DNA of 64,000 nt from Streptomyces flavofungini (GTDB lineage: Bacteria > Actinomycetota > Actinomycetes > Streptomycetales > Streptomycetaceae): positions 115,912 through 179,911 of the forward strand of contig NZ_BMVR01000006.1 in NCBI RefSeq assembly GCF_014650815.1, read 5' to 3'. Below the pieces are notes generated by a model that was not told the origin of the DNA, ran no database searches, and was given only the letters and a program-made list of their open reading frames with translations. A program made the position numbers and the translations under genes. The stretch's first letter is position 1. The number at the start of each line of letters is the position of its first letter. Of this stretch, positions 43,868 through 54,243 are shown piece by piece.

Positions 43868-44934
43868 AGATCGACCTGACGGACACCACGGCCAGCAAGA
43901 TCAACAAGGCCCTCGTGCAGGGCCGCCGCGCGATCGGCACCCCGGCCGTCGGCATGGTGCTCACCCTCGTCATCGTCACCGACGAGGAGAACGCCTACGA
44001 CGCGCTGCGGGCCGCGAGCGAGGCCTCGCGCGAGCACCCCTCGCGCACGCTGGTCGTCATCAAGCGGGTCTCGCGCTCGCCGCGGGACCGCACGACCTCG
44101 CGCCTGGACGCCGAGGTCCGGGTCGGCGCGGACGCGGGCACCGGCGAAACGGTCATCCTGCGGCTCTACGGCGAGGTCCTCAACCACGCCCAGTCGGTGG
44201 TCCTGCCGCTGCTCCTGCCGGACGCGCCCGTCGTCGCCTGGTGGCCGGTGAACGCGCCGCTCGACCCGGCGCAGGACCCCCTCGGCGCGCTCGCCCAGCG
44301 CCGCGTCACGGACACGTACGCCGCCGAGCAGCCCATCCACGAACTGACCGCCCGTGCCGACGCCTACCACCCCGGCGACACGGACCTGTCCTGGACCCGC
44401 ATCACGCCCTGGCGCTCGATGCTGGCCGCGGCCCTGGACCAGGTCTCGTGCGAGGTCACCGCCGCGGAGGTGGACGGCGAGGAGTTCAACCCGAGCGTCG
44501 AACTCCTCGCGATGTGGCTGGCGGAGCGGCTCTCCGTGCCGGTCCGGCGCACGGTGTCGCCGGGCCCCGGCCTCACCGGCGTGCGCATGGAGACCAACTG
44601 CGGCCCGATCGTGCTCGACCGGGCCGACGGCGCCCTCGCCACGCTGTCCATCCAGGGTCAGCCGGACCGCGCGGTCGCGCTCAAGCGCCGGGAGACGTCC
44701 GAGCTGATCGCGGAGGAGCTGCGGCGCCTGGACCCGGACGACACGTACGCGGCCGCGCTGCGGTTCGGCGTGGACCGGCTCGGCGAGTCGGTGGCATCCG
44801 GCGTGTCCTCGGACAGCTCCGGGGCCGTGCCGGACGGCGCCGCGGGCGGCGACACCGCCAAGGCCGGGTCTGGTTCTGGAGCAGCCAAGAAGGCGGCGGC
44901 CAAGGCTCCGGCCAAGAAGGCGGCCGCCAAGTGA
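43864..44934 (+). CDS. opcA: Glucose-6-phosphate dehydrogenase assembly protein OpcA
   Basis: A 356-aa protein of the OpcA family, which in actinobacteria and cyanobacteria promotes or stabilises the active G6PDH oligomer. Recognisable segments: DTTASKINKALVQGRRA, VVAWWPVNAPLDPAQDPLG and LAMWLAERLSVPV. The last ~20 residues are a Lys/Ala tail (AAKKAAAKAPAKKAAAK), like a histone H1 tail, which is not needed for the core family. It is translationally coupled to zwf and pgl. Confidence 0.94.
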   Translation: MKIDLTDTTASKINKALVQGRRAIGTPAVGMVLTLVIVTDEENAYDALRAASEASREHPSRTLVVIKRVSRSPRDRTTSRLDAEVRVGADAGTGETVILRLYGEVLNHAQSVVLPLLLPDAPVVAWWPVNAPLDPAQDPLGALAQRRVTDTYAAEQPIHELTARADAYHPGDTDLSWTRITPWRSMLAAALDQVSCEVTAAEVDGEEFNPSVELLAMWLAERLSVPVRRTVSPGPGLTGVRMETNCGPIVLDRADGALATLSIQGQPDRAVALKRRETSELIAEELRRLDPDDTYAAALRFGVDRLGESVASGVSSDSSGAVPDGAAGGDTAKAGSGSGAAKKAAAKAPAKKAAAK

Positions 44935-45755
44935 CTGCGGCTGCGCAGCTCGTCGTCCACCGCGACAAGGAGCTGATGGCGCAGGCCGCCGCGGCCCGGC
45001 TGATCACGAAGATCGTCGACGCCCAGGCGGCCCGCGGCTCCGCGTCCGTGGTCCTCACGGGCGGCCGCAACGGCAACGGCCTGCTCGCGGCGCTCAGTTC
45101 GGCCCCCGCGCGCGACGCCGTGGACTGGTCCCGCCTCGACCTGTGGTGGGGCGACGAACGGTTCCTGCCGGAGGGCGACCCCGAGCGCAACTACACGCAG
45201 GCCCGCGCGGCCCTGCTCGACTCGGTGCCGCTCGACCCGGCGCGGGTGCACCCGATGCCCGCGTCCGACGGCCCGTACGCGGTGGGCGCCGACGGGGACG
45301 GCGCGGACGCGGCAGCGGCGGCCTACGCGGCCGAGCTGGCCGCGGCGGCCGGGCCCGAGCACTACCAGTCGGCGGCCGGCGCCGCGGGCGGTCCCGTGCC
45401 GACGTTCGACGTGCTGATGCTGGGCGTCGGCCCGGACACGCATGTGGCGTCGCTCTTCCCGGAGTCGCCCGCGGTCCGGGAGACGGAGCGCACGGTGGTC
45501 GGCGTGCACGGCGCGCCCAAGCCGCCGCCCACCCGCGTCTCGATGACGCTTCCGGCGATCCGGTCGGCCCGCGAGGTGTGGTTGCTCGCGGCCGGCGAGG
45601 ACAAGGCGAAGGCCGCGGCGATCGCGCTGTCCGGGGCGGGCGAGGTGCAGGCCCCGGCGGCGGGCGCCCACGGCCGCTCGCGCACGCTGTGGCTCCTGGA
45701 CGCGGCGGCGGCCTCGCAGTTGCCGCGGGGGCTGTATCCCCCGGCGTCGCCCTGA
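44931..45755 (+). CDS. pgl: 6-phosphogluconolactonase
   Basis: A 274-aa enzyme that hydrolyses 6-phosphogluconolactone. It carries the DevB/SOL motifs LTGGRNGNGLL, DLWWGDERFLPEGDPERN, LMLGVGPDTHVASLFP and the C-terminal DAAAASQLP. It begins at GTG 44931 within the opcA stop (GTGA). A terminator follows immediately. Confidence 0.95.
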   Translation: MTAAAQLVVHRDKELMAQAAAARLITKIVDAQAARGSASVVLTGGRNGNGLLAALSSAPARDAVDWSRLDLWWGDERFLPEGDPERNYTQARAALLDSVPLDPARVHPMPASDGPYAVGADGDGADAAAAAYAAELAAAAGPEHYQSAAGAAGGPVPTFDVLMLGVGPDTHVASLFPESPAVRETERTVVGVHGAPKPPPTRVSMTLPAIRSAREVWLLAAGEDKAKAAAIALSGAGEVQAPAAGAHGRSRTLWLLDAAAASQLPRGLYPPASP

Positions 45756-45771
45756 GGCACCCGCGCACGTG

Positions 45772-45810
45772 AAGGGCTCCCGCACTGTTCGTCGGTGCGG
45801 GGGCCCTTCG
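45772..45810 (+). terminator. Terminator of tkt-tal-zwf-opcA-pgl
   Basis: 15-base arms (45772-45786, 45796-45810) with one G-U pair and a 9-base loop lie 17 bases after the pgl stop and before a converging gene. Confidence 0.8.
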
Positions 45811-45828
45811 GCGTACGAGGGCCTGGTG

Positions 45829-46581
45829 TCAGGGAAGCCGGCTCGCGTGGGCCGGGTGCCGGCGCAGCCGGATGCCGTGGAAGCGGCGCAGGCGGCTCAT
45901 CTCCAAAAGGGCGATGCCGGTGACCGCCACGGGTGCGCCCAGGATGAACAGCACGCCCAGGGTGAGGCTCAGGCCGTGCAGGTCGCCGGTGATCAGGTCG
46001 GGCAGGGCCATCAGCCAGGACGTGACGGAGGCGAGCAGCGGCGGCAGGCAGCGGTGGACGGCCGCGGTGCCGAAGAAGTTGCTGTTGATCCGCACGGCCG
46101 CGCGGACGACGAACGCCATCATCCAGAACACGGCGGGCGCGATGGCCAGCACGGGCGCACCGGCGTTCGACCCCATGGACAGCAGCAGCAACGTGCCGAG
46201 GACCGCCGCGACGAAGCCGAGCAGCAGCTTGAGCGATCCGAACAGCTGCGTCCTGAGCACCCGCAGCGGACCGTCGCGCCGCCACACGAACAGCATCGCG
46301 CCGACCGTCAGCGGAGTGACGAGCAGCAGCACCAGACAGGCGATGGCCAGGTTCTCCAGGACCTCCTCGAACGCGAAGTCCTGGGCCACGAAGGTGTACA
46401 CGCCGACCGCCGCGACCAGGCCCGCGCTGACGCGGAAGCGCTTGAGGTCCTCCACCAGCGGGTCGACCGGGTCCGGGATCCAGGTGGGGTCGAAGAGCCG
46501 CCGGGCCGCCCTCTTGGGCCATAACGGCGAACGGTAGCGCTCACGTTGGCCGTCCACGCGCGTGCCGGGCCACTGACTCAT
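45829..46581 (-). CDS. Membrane protein of unknown function
   Basis: A 250-aa protein with about six hydrophobic segments (RFRVSAGLVAAVGVYTFVAQ at 42-61, LAIACLVLLLVTPL at about 72-85, LLGFVAAVLGTLLLL, and later ones to about 225). The short N-terminus is soluble and basic, ending DPTWIPDPVDPLVEDL. I recognise no family. ATG 46581 is chosen because GGGGGA precedes it. It converges on pgl with about 70 bases between. Confidence 0.75.
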   Translation of the reverse strand: MSQWPGTRVDGQRERYRSPLWPKRAARRLFDPTWIPDPVDPLVEDLKRFRVSAGLVAAVGVYTFVAQDFAFEEVLENLAIACLVLLLVTPLTVGAMLFVWRRDGPLRVLRTQLFGSLKLLLGFVAAVLGTLLLLSMGSNAGAPVLAIAPAVFWMMAFVVRAAVRINSNFFGTAAVHRCLPPLLASVTSWLMALPDLITGDLHGLSLTLGVLFILGAPVAVTGIALLEMSRLRRFHGIRLRRHPAHASRLP

Positions 46582-46657
46582 ACGGTGATCCCCCGATCGC
46601 CGGTTCACTGAGCGGCCCTAAATCGTAGGACACACTGCGTGGCCTGTGCACCCGAAA

Positions 46658-46690
46658 CGAGCCCCCGGACCACTGGGGTCCGGGGGCTCG
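46658..46690 (-). terminator. Terminator of pgi
   Basis: Perfect 14-base arms (46658-46671, 46677-46690) with a 5-base loop, downstream of pgi on the minus strand. Confidence 0.85.
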
Positions 46691-46739
46691 GGGTTTCAGC
46701 AGCTCAGGGCCGCAGTGCCGCGCGGGGTCAGGCGTGGGA

Positions 46740-48392
46740 TCAACGCCCGCGCAGCTCCCGGTACTTGGCGACCAGGGCCGTCGTCGAGGCGTCCAGGCCG
46801 GGCACGTCGGCGCCCTCGGTCAGCGCGGGCTCCACCCGCTTGGCGAGGACCTTGCCGAGCTCGACGCCCCACTGGTCGAAGGAGTCGATGTTCCAGACGG
46901 CACCCTGCACGAACACCTTGTGTTCGTAGAGCGCGATGAGCTGGCCGAGGACCGAGGGGGTCAGCTCGCTCGCGAGGACCGTCGTCGTCGGGTGGTTGCC
47001 CTGGAACGTCTTGTGCGGCACCAGCTCCTCGGGCACGCCCTCCGCGCGCACCTCGTCGGGCGTCTTGCCGAAGGCCAGCGCCTGCGTCTGCGCGAAGAAG
47101 TTGGCCATCAGCAGGTCGTGCTGGGCGACCAGGCCCGGCCTCAGGTCGTCGACCGGCTTGGCGAAGCCGATGAAGTCGGCCGGGATGAGCTTCGTGCCCT
47201 GGTGGATGAGCTGGTAGTAGGCGTGCTGTCCGTTCGTGCCCGGCGTGCCCCACACGACCGGGCCGGTCTGCCACCCGACCGGATCGCCGTCGCGGTCCAC
47301 GGACTTGCCGTTGGACTCCATGTCGAGCTGCTGGAGGTACGCCGTGAACTTGGACAGGTAGTGCGAGTACGGCAGCACCGCGTGCGACTGCGCGTCGTGG
47401 AAGTTGCCGTACCAGACACCGAGCAGGCCGAGCAGCAGCGGCACGTTCTCCTCGGCGGGCGCCGTGCGGAAGTGCTCGTCGACGAGCCGGAACCCGTCGA
47501 GCATCTCGCGGAAGCGGTCCGGGCCGATGGCGATCATCAGGGCGAGGCCGATCGCCGAGTCGTACGAGTAGCGCCCGCCGACCCAGTCCCAGAACTCGAA
47601 CATGTTGGCCGTGTCGATGCCGAAGTCGGCGACCTTCTCGGTGTTCGTCGACAGGGCCACGAAGTGCTTGGCGACGGCGCTCTCGTCGGCCTGGAGCTGA
47701 GTGAGCAGCCAGTTCCGCGCGGAGGTCGCGTTCGTGATCGTCTCGATCGTGGTGAACGTCTTCGAGGCGATGACGAACAGCGTCTCGGCGGCGTCCAGGT
47801 CCCGAATCGCCTCGTGCAGGTCGGCGCCGTCCACGTTGGACACGAAGCGGACGGTCAGGTCGCGGTCGGTGAAGGACCGCAGCGCCTCGTACGCCATGGC
47901 GGGGCCGAGGTCGGAGCCGCCGATGCCGACGTTCACGATGTTCTTGATGCGCTTGCCGGTGTGGCCGGTCCAGGCGCCGGAGCGGATCTTGTCGGCGAAC
48001 GCGGACATCTTGTCGAGCACGGCGTGCACACCCGGCACCACGTTCTCGCCGTCGACCTCGACGACCGCGTCCCGCGCGGCGCGCAGCGCGGTGTGCAGCA
48101 CCGCGCGGTCCTCGGTGGTGTTGATCTTCTCGCCGCGGAACATGGCATCGCGCAGCCCGAAGACGTCCGTCGCCGTCGCGAGGTCCCGCAGCAGCGTCAG
48201 GGTCTCGTCGGTCACCAGGTGCTTGGAGTAGTCGATGTGCAGGTCGCCCACCCGGAGGGTGTAGCCGGTGCCGCGCGCCGGATCAGCGTCGAACAGCTCC
48301 CGCAGCCGCACCTCCCCCAGCTGCTCCTTGTGCTTGGCCAGCGCCGCCCATTCCGGCGTCTGATTCAGCTTGGTGCGGACTTCTGCGTTCAT
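46740..48392 (-). CDS. pgi: Glucose-6-phosphate isomerase
   Basis: A 550-aa enzyme that interconverts glucose-6-phosphate and fructose-6-phosphate. Signature segments are GIGGSDLGPAMAYEAL, FVIASKTFTTIETITNA, VALSTNTEKVADFGID and WDWVGGRYS, with the catalytic Glu region in FGINYHSD-type GTPGTNGQHAYYQLIHQG. Length is normal. It lies opposite to the adjacent pentose phosphate cluster and has its own terminator. Confidence 0.96.
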   Translation of the reverse strand: MNAEVRTKLNQTPEWAALAKHKEQLGEVRLRELFDADPARGTGYTLRVGDLHIDYSKHLVTDETLTLLRDLATATDVFGLRDAMFRGEKINTTEDRAVLHTALRAARDAVVEVDGENVVPGVHAVLDKMSAFADKIRSGAWTGHTGKRIKNIVNVGIGGSDLGPAMAYEALRSFTDRDLTVRFVSNVDGADLHEAIRDLDAAETLFVIASKTFTTIETITNATSARNWLLTQLQADESAVAKHFVALSTNTEKVADFGIDTANMFEFWDWVGGRYSYDSAIGLALMIAIGPDRFREMLDGFRLVDEHFRTAPAEENVPLLLGLLGVWYGNFHDAQSHAVLPYSHYLSKFTAYLQQLDMESNGKSVDRDGDPVGWQTGPVVWGTPGTNGQHAYYQLIHQGTKLIPADFIGFAKPVDDLRPGLVAQHDLLMANFFAQTQALAFGKTPDEVRAEGVPEELVPHKTFQGNHPTTTVLASELTPSVLGQLIALYEHKVFVQGAVWNIDSFDQWGVELGKVLAKRVEPALTEGADVPGLDASTTALVAKYRELRGR

Positions 48393-48466
48393 CTCGGACT
48401 TCAGCTCTCTCTCGCGTACAACCTGAGTACCGTGCGTGCGCCCCGCTGCCCTCCCAACCTAATTGA

Positions 48467-49723
48467 TCAGCGAGCGGTTTGAGTTGTCTGTCCGCTGTCG
48501 GCCGACTTAAGCGCGGGCAGCAACGCGGTGACCGCGAGCACGAACAGGACGGCCGCGAGCAGCGCCGGGGTGTGCGCGCCCCACCCGGCGGCCGCGGCAC
48601 CGCCGAGCAGCGCCCCGAGCGGCGCCCCGGCGATCGCGAGGGTCCGGAACGCGGAGCTGATCCGGCCCAGCATCTCGGCGGGCCCGCGCTCCTGCATCAG
48701 GGTCCTGGTGCTCACGTTCCACACCATGCCCATGACGCCGAACAGGGCCATCGCGGCGACCAGCGCCACGAGGTCGCGCACGGTGCCCATCACGACGAGC
48801 GCGGCGATCTGGACTGCCCCGGCGACGAGCACACCGCGCATCCGGCCGAGGCGGCGCGCGAGCCGTCCCGCGAGCACCCCGCCGACCAGGCTCCCGGCGG
48901 CGTAGGCCGTCATCGCTGCCGCGTACCCGCCGCTGCCCGCACCGAGCTGGCCGGTCACGAGGACCACGAGGGTGGCGATCAGGGCGCCCATGCCGACGTT
49001 GCACAGCGCGGTGGCCACGCACAGCCCGCGCAGCGCCCGGTCCTGCCACAGGGCGCACAGCCCGGCGGCGATGTCGGAGCGCAGCGTGGCCCCGGCGGGT
49101 CTGGGCGGGTGCTCGGGGGCGGGCACCCGCAGGGACGCCACGAGTACCGCCGCGAGGAGGTACGTGGCCGCGTCGGCCGCGTACGGCAGGGAGTCGGAGG
49201 AGGCGAGCAGCAGGGGCACGGCGGGGGCGGCGAGGAGGCCGCCGGCGAGTTGCTGTCCGGTCAGGAGCCGGGCGTTCGCACTGGCCAGGGCGTCCCGGTC
49301 CACCAGGGCGGGCAGCAGGGCCGTAGCGGCGTTGTCGAACAGCGTCTGGAGCGTGGTGAGCGCCAGGGCCAGCGCGATCAGCAGCCCGATCGTGGCATGC
49401 CCGGCGGCGACGGCCACGGCGAAGGCCGCCACCAGCAGGCCCCGGGCCACGTCCACGGCCCACATGGCGCGCCGCTGGTCGACGCGGTCGGCGACGGCGC
49501 CGCCGAGCAGTCCGAAGACGAGCCAGGGCAGATAGCCGCAGGCGGTGACGGAGGCGATGAGCAGCGGGTCGTCGGTGAGGGAGGCGGCGAGCAGCGGCAG
49601 GGCGGCCTTGCGCAGCGCGTCGCCGAAGCTGGAGAGCACCGCGGCGCCCCACAGCCGCCCGAACCCCCCGCGCCAGGCGACACTTCGCGCGCCCACGTCC
49701 GGCGCTTGCACCGCAGCCGTCAC
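48467..49723 (-). CDS. MFS transporter
   Basis: A 418-aa membrane protein with 12 hydrophobic segments and the loop motif GGAVADRVDQRR (about 74-85). It fits the MFS_3/enterobactin-exporter-like subgroup (LWGAAVLSSFGDALRKAALPLLAASL). The start is GTG 49723 with GGGAGGGGGAG upstream. The substrate is unknown. Confidence 0.85.
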   Translation of the reverse strand: MTAAVQAPDVGARSVAWRGGFGRLWGAAVLSSFGDALRKAALPLLAASLTDDPLLIASVTACGYLPWLVFGLLGGAVADRVDQRRAMWAVDVARGLLVAAFAVAVAAGHATIGLLIALALALTTLQTLFDNAATALLPALVDRDALASANARLLTGQQLAGGLLAAPAVPLLLASSDSLPYAADAATYLLAAVLVASLRVPAPEHPPRPAGATLRSDIAAGLCALWQDRALRGLCVATALCNVGMGALIATLVVLVTGQLGAGSGGYAAAMTAYAAGSLVGGVLAGRLARRLGRMRGVLVAGAVQIAALVVMGTVRDLVALVAAMALFGVMGMVWNVSTRTLMQERGPAEMLGRISSAFRTLAIAGAPLGALLGGAAAAGWGAHTPALLAAVLFVLAVTALLPALKSADSGQTTQTAR

Positions 49724-49913
49724 AACTCCCCCTCCCGACCCCGTGGTTCACGGCACGGCCCGGCGGTTCCCCTGGGTCCCGCAGGGTTCACCGAGCCACG
49801 GTCAAACCGTAGACGCCACCACTGACATCGGGCCGGGCGCTCCGCTGACCAGCGGCTTCGGGCTGAAGGAGAGCAAGCCGCAGCCACCGCTCAAGGCCGG
49901 AGGACAGACAGCT

Positions 49914-49943
49914 CCGGCCGGGCACCCGAGGGTGTCCGGCCGG
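49914..49943 (-). terminator. Terminator of the RbpA-like gene
   Basis: 14-base arms (49914-49927, 49930-49943) with one G-U pair and a minimal loop lie 11 bases after the RbpA-like stop codon on the minus strand. Confidence 0.7.
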
Positions 49944-49953
49944 TTCTCAAGTC

Positions 49954-50289
49954 TTAGATCTCGCCCCGCAGTTTGGCGAGCGCTTCCGCGAGGATGGCCT
50001 CGCCGTCCGCGTCGCTGCGCCGCTCACGGACGTACGCGAGGTGCGTCTTGTACGGCTCGGTGCGCGGCGGGTCCGGGGGGTTGTCCCGGTCCTGGCCCGC
50101 CGGAAAGCCGCAGCGGGGGCAGTCCCAGGTGTCGGGGACCTGCGCGTCGCTGGCGAAGCTCGGCTGCGTCTCGTGCCCGTTGGAGCACCAGAAGGAGATG
50201 CGCAGCCGCGGCGCGGACTCGCCGCGCTCGGCCTCGCCCATCGGCCCCGCCCCGACCCGGCTTCCCCGGATCGCGTTGCCACTTGCCAC
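49954..50289 (-). CDS. RbpA-family RNA polymerase-binding protein (paralogue)
   Basis: A 111-aa protein of the actinobacterial RbpA family, which binds the principal sigma factor and stabilises open complexes. The core has a zinc-binding set of Cys35 and His39 (WCSNGHE) with Cys57 and Cys60 (WDCPRCG), the basic linker IRGSRVG at the N-terminus, and the sigma-interaction helix RTEPYKTHLAYVRERRS. Its sequence differs clearly from the main RbpA that I remember from S. coelicolor, so I read it as the paralogue sometimes called RbpB. A TAGACT -10-like hexamer is on the minus strand at 50382-50377. Confidence 0.85.
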   Translation of the reverse strand: MASGNAIRGSRVGAGPMGEAERGESAPRLRISFWCSNGHETQPSFASDAQVPDTWDCPRCGFPAGQDRDNPPDPPRTEPYKTHLAYVRERRSDADGEAILAEALAKLRGEI

Positions 50290-50436
50290 GGTCGTAACTC
50301 CCTGCGTGATGGTGCTGCCTGTGTCGAACGGCGGCTGCGCCGCGGGGTCGACTGCCGGCTCCGCTGCGGGTGCCTCAGTCTACGTAAGGCCCAACGCGCG
50401 TCCAGTGTTGGGAGTTACACCCCACCCCGACACGCA

Positions 50437-50483
50437 AGCCCCATGATAAGCCGCGCACGGGGGCGCGTACTGAACATGGGGCT
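50437..50483. other. Imperfect long hairpin upstream of the RbpA-like gene
   Basis: 9-base arms AGCCCCATG (50437-50445) and its complement (50475-50483) enclose a 29-base loop that contains a further GC-rich inverted repeat. It lies between secG and the RbpA-like gene; it may end secG transcription or be a regulatory leader. Confidence 0.4.
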
Positions 50484-50539
50484 ATGAGCGGGACAGCGAA
50501 CCAAACCGCCGCCGAAAGGGCGGGCGGCACCGTCTGCTG

Positions 50540-50776
50540 TCAGTTGTTGACCTTCATCAGGATGCCGAGCACGACAATGCTCGCGAACCACAGCAGACCG
50601 ACCACGACCGTGATGCGGTCGAGGTTGCGCTCGGCGACCGAGGAGCCGCCGACGGACGACTGCATGCCGCCACCGAACATGTCGGAAAGGCCGCCGCCCT
50701 TGCCCTTGTGCATCAGCACCAGCAGCATCAGCAGCAGGCTGAAGACGATCAGGGCGATCGAGAACCCCATAACCAC
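50540..50776 (-). CDS. secG: Preprotein translocase subunit SecG
   Basis: A 78-aa membrane subunit of SecYEG with two hydrophobic helices (GFSIALIVFSLLLMLLVLM and ITVVVGLLWFASIVVLGILM) and the conserved loop GGGLSDMFGGG. GTG 50776 is chosen over ATG 50770 because GAGGAAG is then about 10 bases upstream. It follows tpiA on the same strand, as is common in actinobacteria. Confidence 0.94.
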   Translation of the reverse strand: MVMGFSIALIVFSLLLMLLVLMHKGKGGGLSDMFGGGMQSSVGGSSVAERNLDRITVVVGLLWFASIVVLGILMKVNN

Positions 50777-50911
50777 GGCTGGACCAACTTCCTCGGATCT
50801 GAATCGACGACGGGGCCCGAAGCTTTTCGGTGAGCACCAATAGCTCGGGAACAAGCCTCGGACCCCGCAAGGGTACGACGTATCGCCGCTAGCGCATACT
50901 CACTGGTCTCG

Positions 50912-51697
<786 letters not shown>

Positions 51698-51705
51698 GAG
51701 GGGTG

Positions 51706-52917
51706 TCAGTTCTCCAGTGCGGCGAGGCCGGGGAGCGTCTTGCCCTCGAGGTATTCGAGGGAGGCGCCGCCACCGGTCGAGATGTGACCGAATGCGTTCT
51801 CGTCGAAGCCCAGGATGCGCACGGCCGCGGCGGAGTCGCCGCCGCCGACGACCGTGAAGGCCGACGAGTCGAGAAGGGCCTGGGCGACCGCCTTGGTGCC
51901 CTCGGCGTAGTCGGGGTGCTCGAAGACGCCCATGGGGCCGTTCCAGAAGACGGTGGCGGCGTCGGCGAGCTTCGCGGCGTAGAGCTTACGGGTCTCGGGG
52001 CCGATGTCGAGGCCCTCCTGGTCGGCCGGGATGGCGTCCGCGGCGACCGTGGTGGGGTGGGCCGGGGCCTTGGTCTTCAGGTCCGGGAACTCCGTCGAGA
52101 CCAGGACGTCGACGGGCAGGACGAACTCGACGCCCTTCTCCTCGGCACGCTTGAGGTAGCCGAGCACCGCCGGGATCTGGTCCTCCTGCAGCAGGGAGAT
52201 GCCGACCTCGTGGCCCTGCGCCTTGAGGAAGGTGTACGCCATGCCGCCGCCGATGAGGATGCGGTCGGCCTTCTCCAGGAGGTGGTCGATGACGCCGAGC
52301 TTGTCGGAGACCTTGGCGCCGCCGAGGACGACCGCGTAGGGCCGCCGCACGTCGTCGGTGAGCTTCTTCAGGACGCCGACCTCGTTGGCGATGAGGTAAC
52401 CGGCGTAGTGCGGCAGCCGCGCGGGAAGGTCGAACACGGAGGCGTGCCGACGGTGCACGGCGCCGAAACCGTCGCCTACGTAGACATCGGCCAGGGCCGC
52501 GAGCTGGTCGGCGAAGACGCCGCGCTCGGCGTCGTCCTTGGCCGTCTCACCGGCGTTGAAGCGCAGGTTCTCGATGACGGCGACCTGGCCGTCGGTGAGG
52601 GCGGCGACGGTGGCCTTGGCCGAGTCGCCGACGGTGTCGGTGGCGAACCGGACGTCGGTGTCCAGGAGTTCACCGATCCGCGTCGCGGCCGGGGCCAGCG
52701 AGAAGGCCGGGTCCGGCGCGCCCTTGGGGCGGCCCAGGTGCGAGGCGACGACCACGCGGGCACCGGCCTCGGCGAGCGCCTTCACGGTGGGCAGGACCGC
52801 GCGGATGCGGCCGTCGTCGGTGATGGTCGTGCCGTCGAGCGGCACGTTGAGGTCGGCGCGGACGAAGACCCGCTTGCCTGCGACACCGTCGGCGAGAAGT
52901 TCGTCGATCGTCTTCAT
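51706..52917 (-). CDS. pgk: Phosphoglycerate kinase
   Basis: A 403-aa glycolytic kinase. It shows VFVRADLNVPL, SHLGRPKG, the nucleotide-binding ALVG/VVLGGAKVSDKLGVI region and GGGDSAAAVRILG near the C-terminus. ATG 52917 is chosen because GGAG lies 9 bases upstream. A hairpin separates it from gap. Confidence 0.97.
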   Translation of the reverse strand: MKTIDELLADGVAGKRVFVRADLNVPLDGTTITDDGRIRAVLPTVKALAEAGARVVVASHLGRPKGAPDPAFSLAPAATRIGELLDTDVRFATDTVGDSAKATVAALTDGQVAVIENLRFNAGETAKDDAERGVFADQLAALADVYVGDGFGAVHRRHASVFDLPARLPHYAGYLIANEVGVLKKLTDDVRRPYAVVLGGAKVSDKLGVIDHLLEKADRILIGGGMAYTFLKAQGHEVGISLLQEDQIPAVLGYLKRAEEKGVEFVLPVDVLVSTEFPDLKTKAPAHPTTVAADAIPADQEGLDIGPETRKLYAAKLADAATVFWNGPMGVFEHPDYAEGTKAVAQALLDSSAFTVVGGGDSAAAVRILGFDENAFGHISTGGGASLEYLEGKTLPGLAALEN

Positions 52918-52963
52918 GTAATAGGACTCCGTGACTGGGACTTCTGGAGAAGGGCTCACGCAC

Positions 52964-53007
52964 CACAGGGTCCGAACCGCGCCACGTTGCGCTGTCCGGA
53001 CCCTGTG
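52964..53007 (-). terminator. Hairpin between gap and pgk
   Basis: 11-base arms CACAGGGTCCG (52964-52974) and its complement (52997-53007) with a 22-base loop lie between gap and pgk. It may partly terminate or process the gap transcript, raising gap mRNA over pgk-tpiA. Confidence 0.6.
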
Positions 53008-53044
53008 CTCACATCGAGATGCCTGGCTCTGAGACGCTGCCCGC

Positions 53045-54055
<1,011 letters not shown>

Positions 54056-54178
54056 GAACCGATCTCCTCGTTGGTACGCCGGTCTGAGACGCCGGCGAGT
54101 TGTATGGGATGTCCCCGACCGCCTCCGACCCTACCTCTCCGGCGGCTCCGGGGTGACATCGACAGGGGCCCCGAACAC

Positions 54179-54220
54179 CCCGGTGGCCCGTACCCCCCAG
54201 TAGGGACACGGGCCACCGGG
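54179..54220 (-). terminator. Terminator of the M14 carboxypeptidase gene
   Basis: 13-base perfect arms (54179-54191, 54208-54220) with a 16-base loop, between the carboxypeptidase stop and gap. Confidence 0.75.
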
Positions 54221-54243
54221 ACCTTGGTCCTGACTACGCTGCG

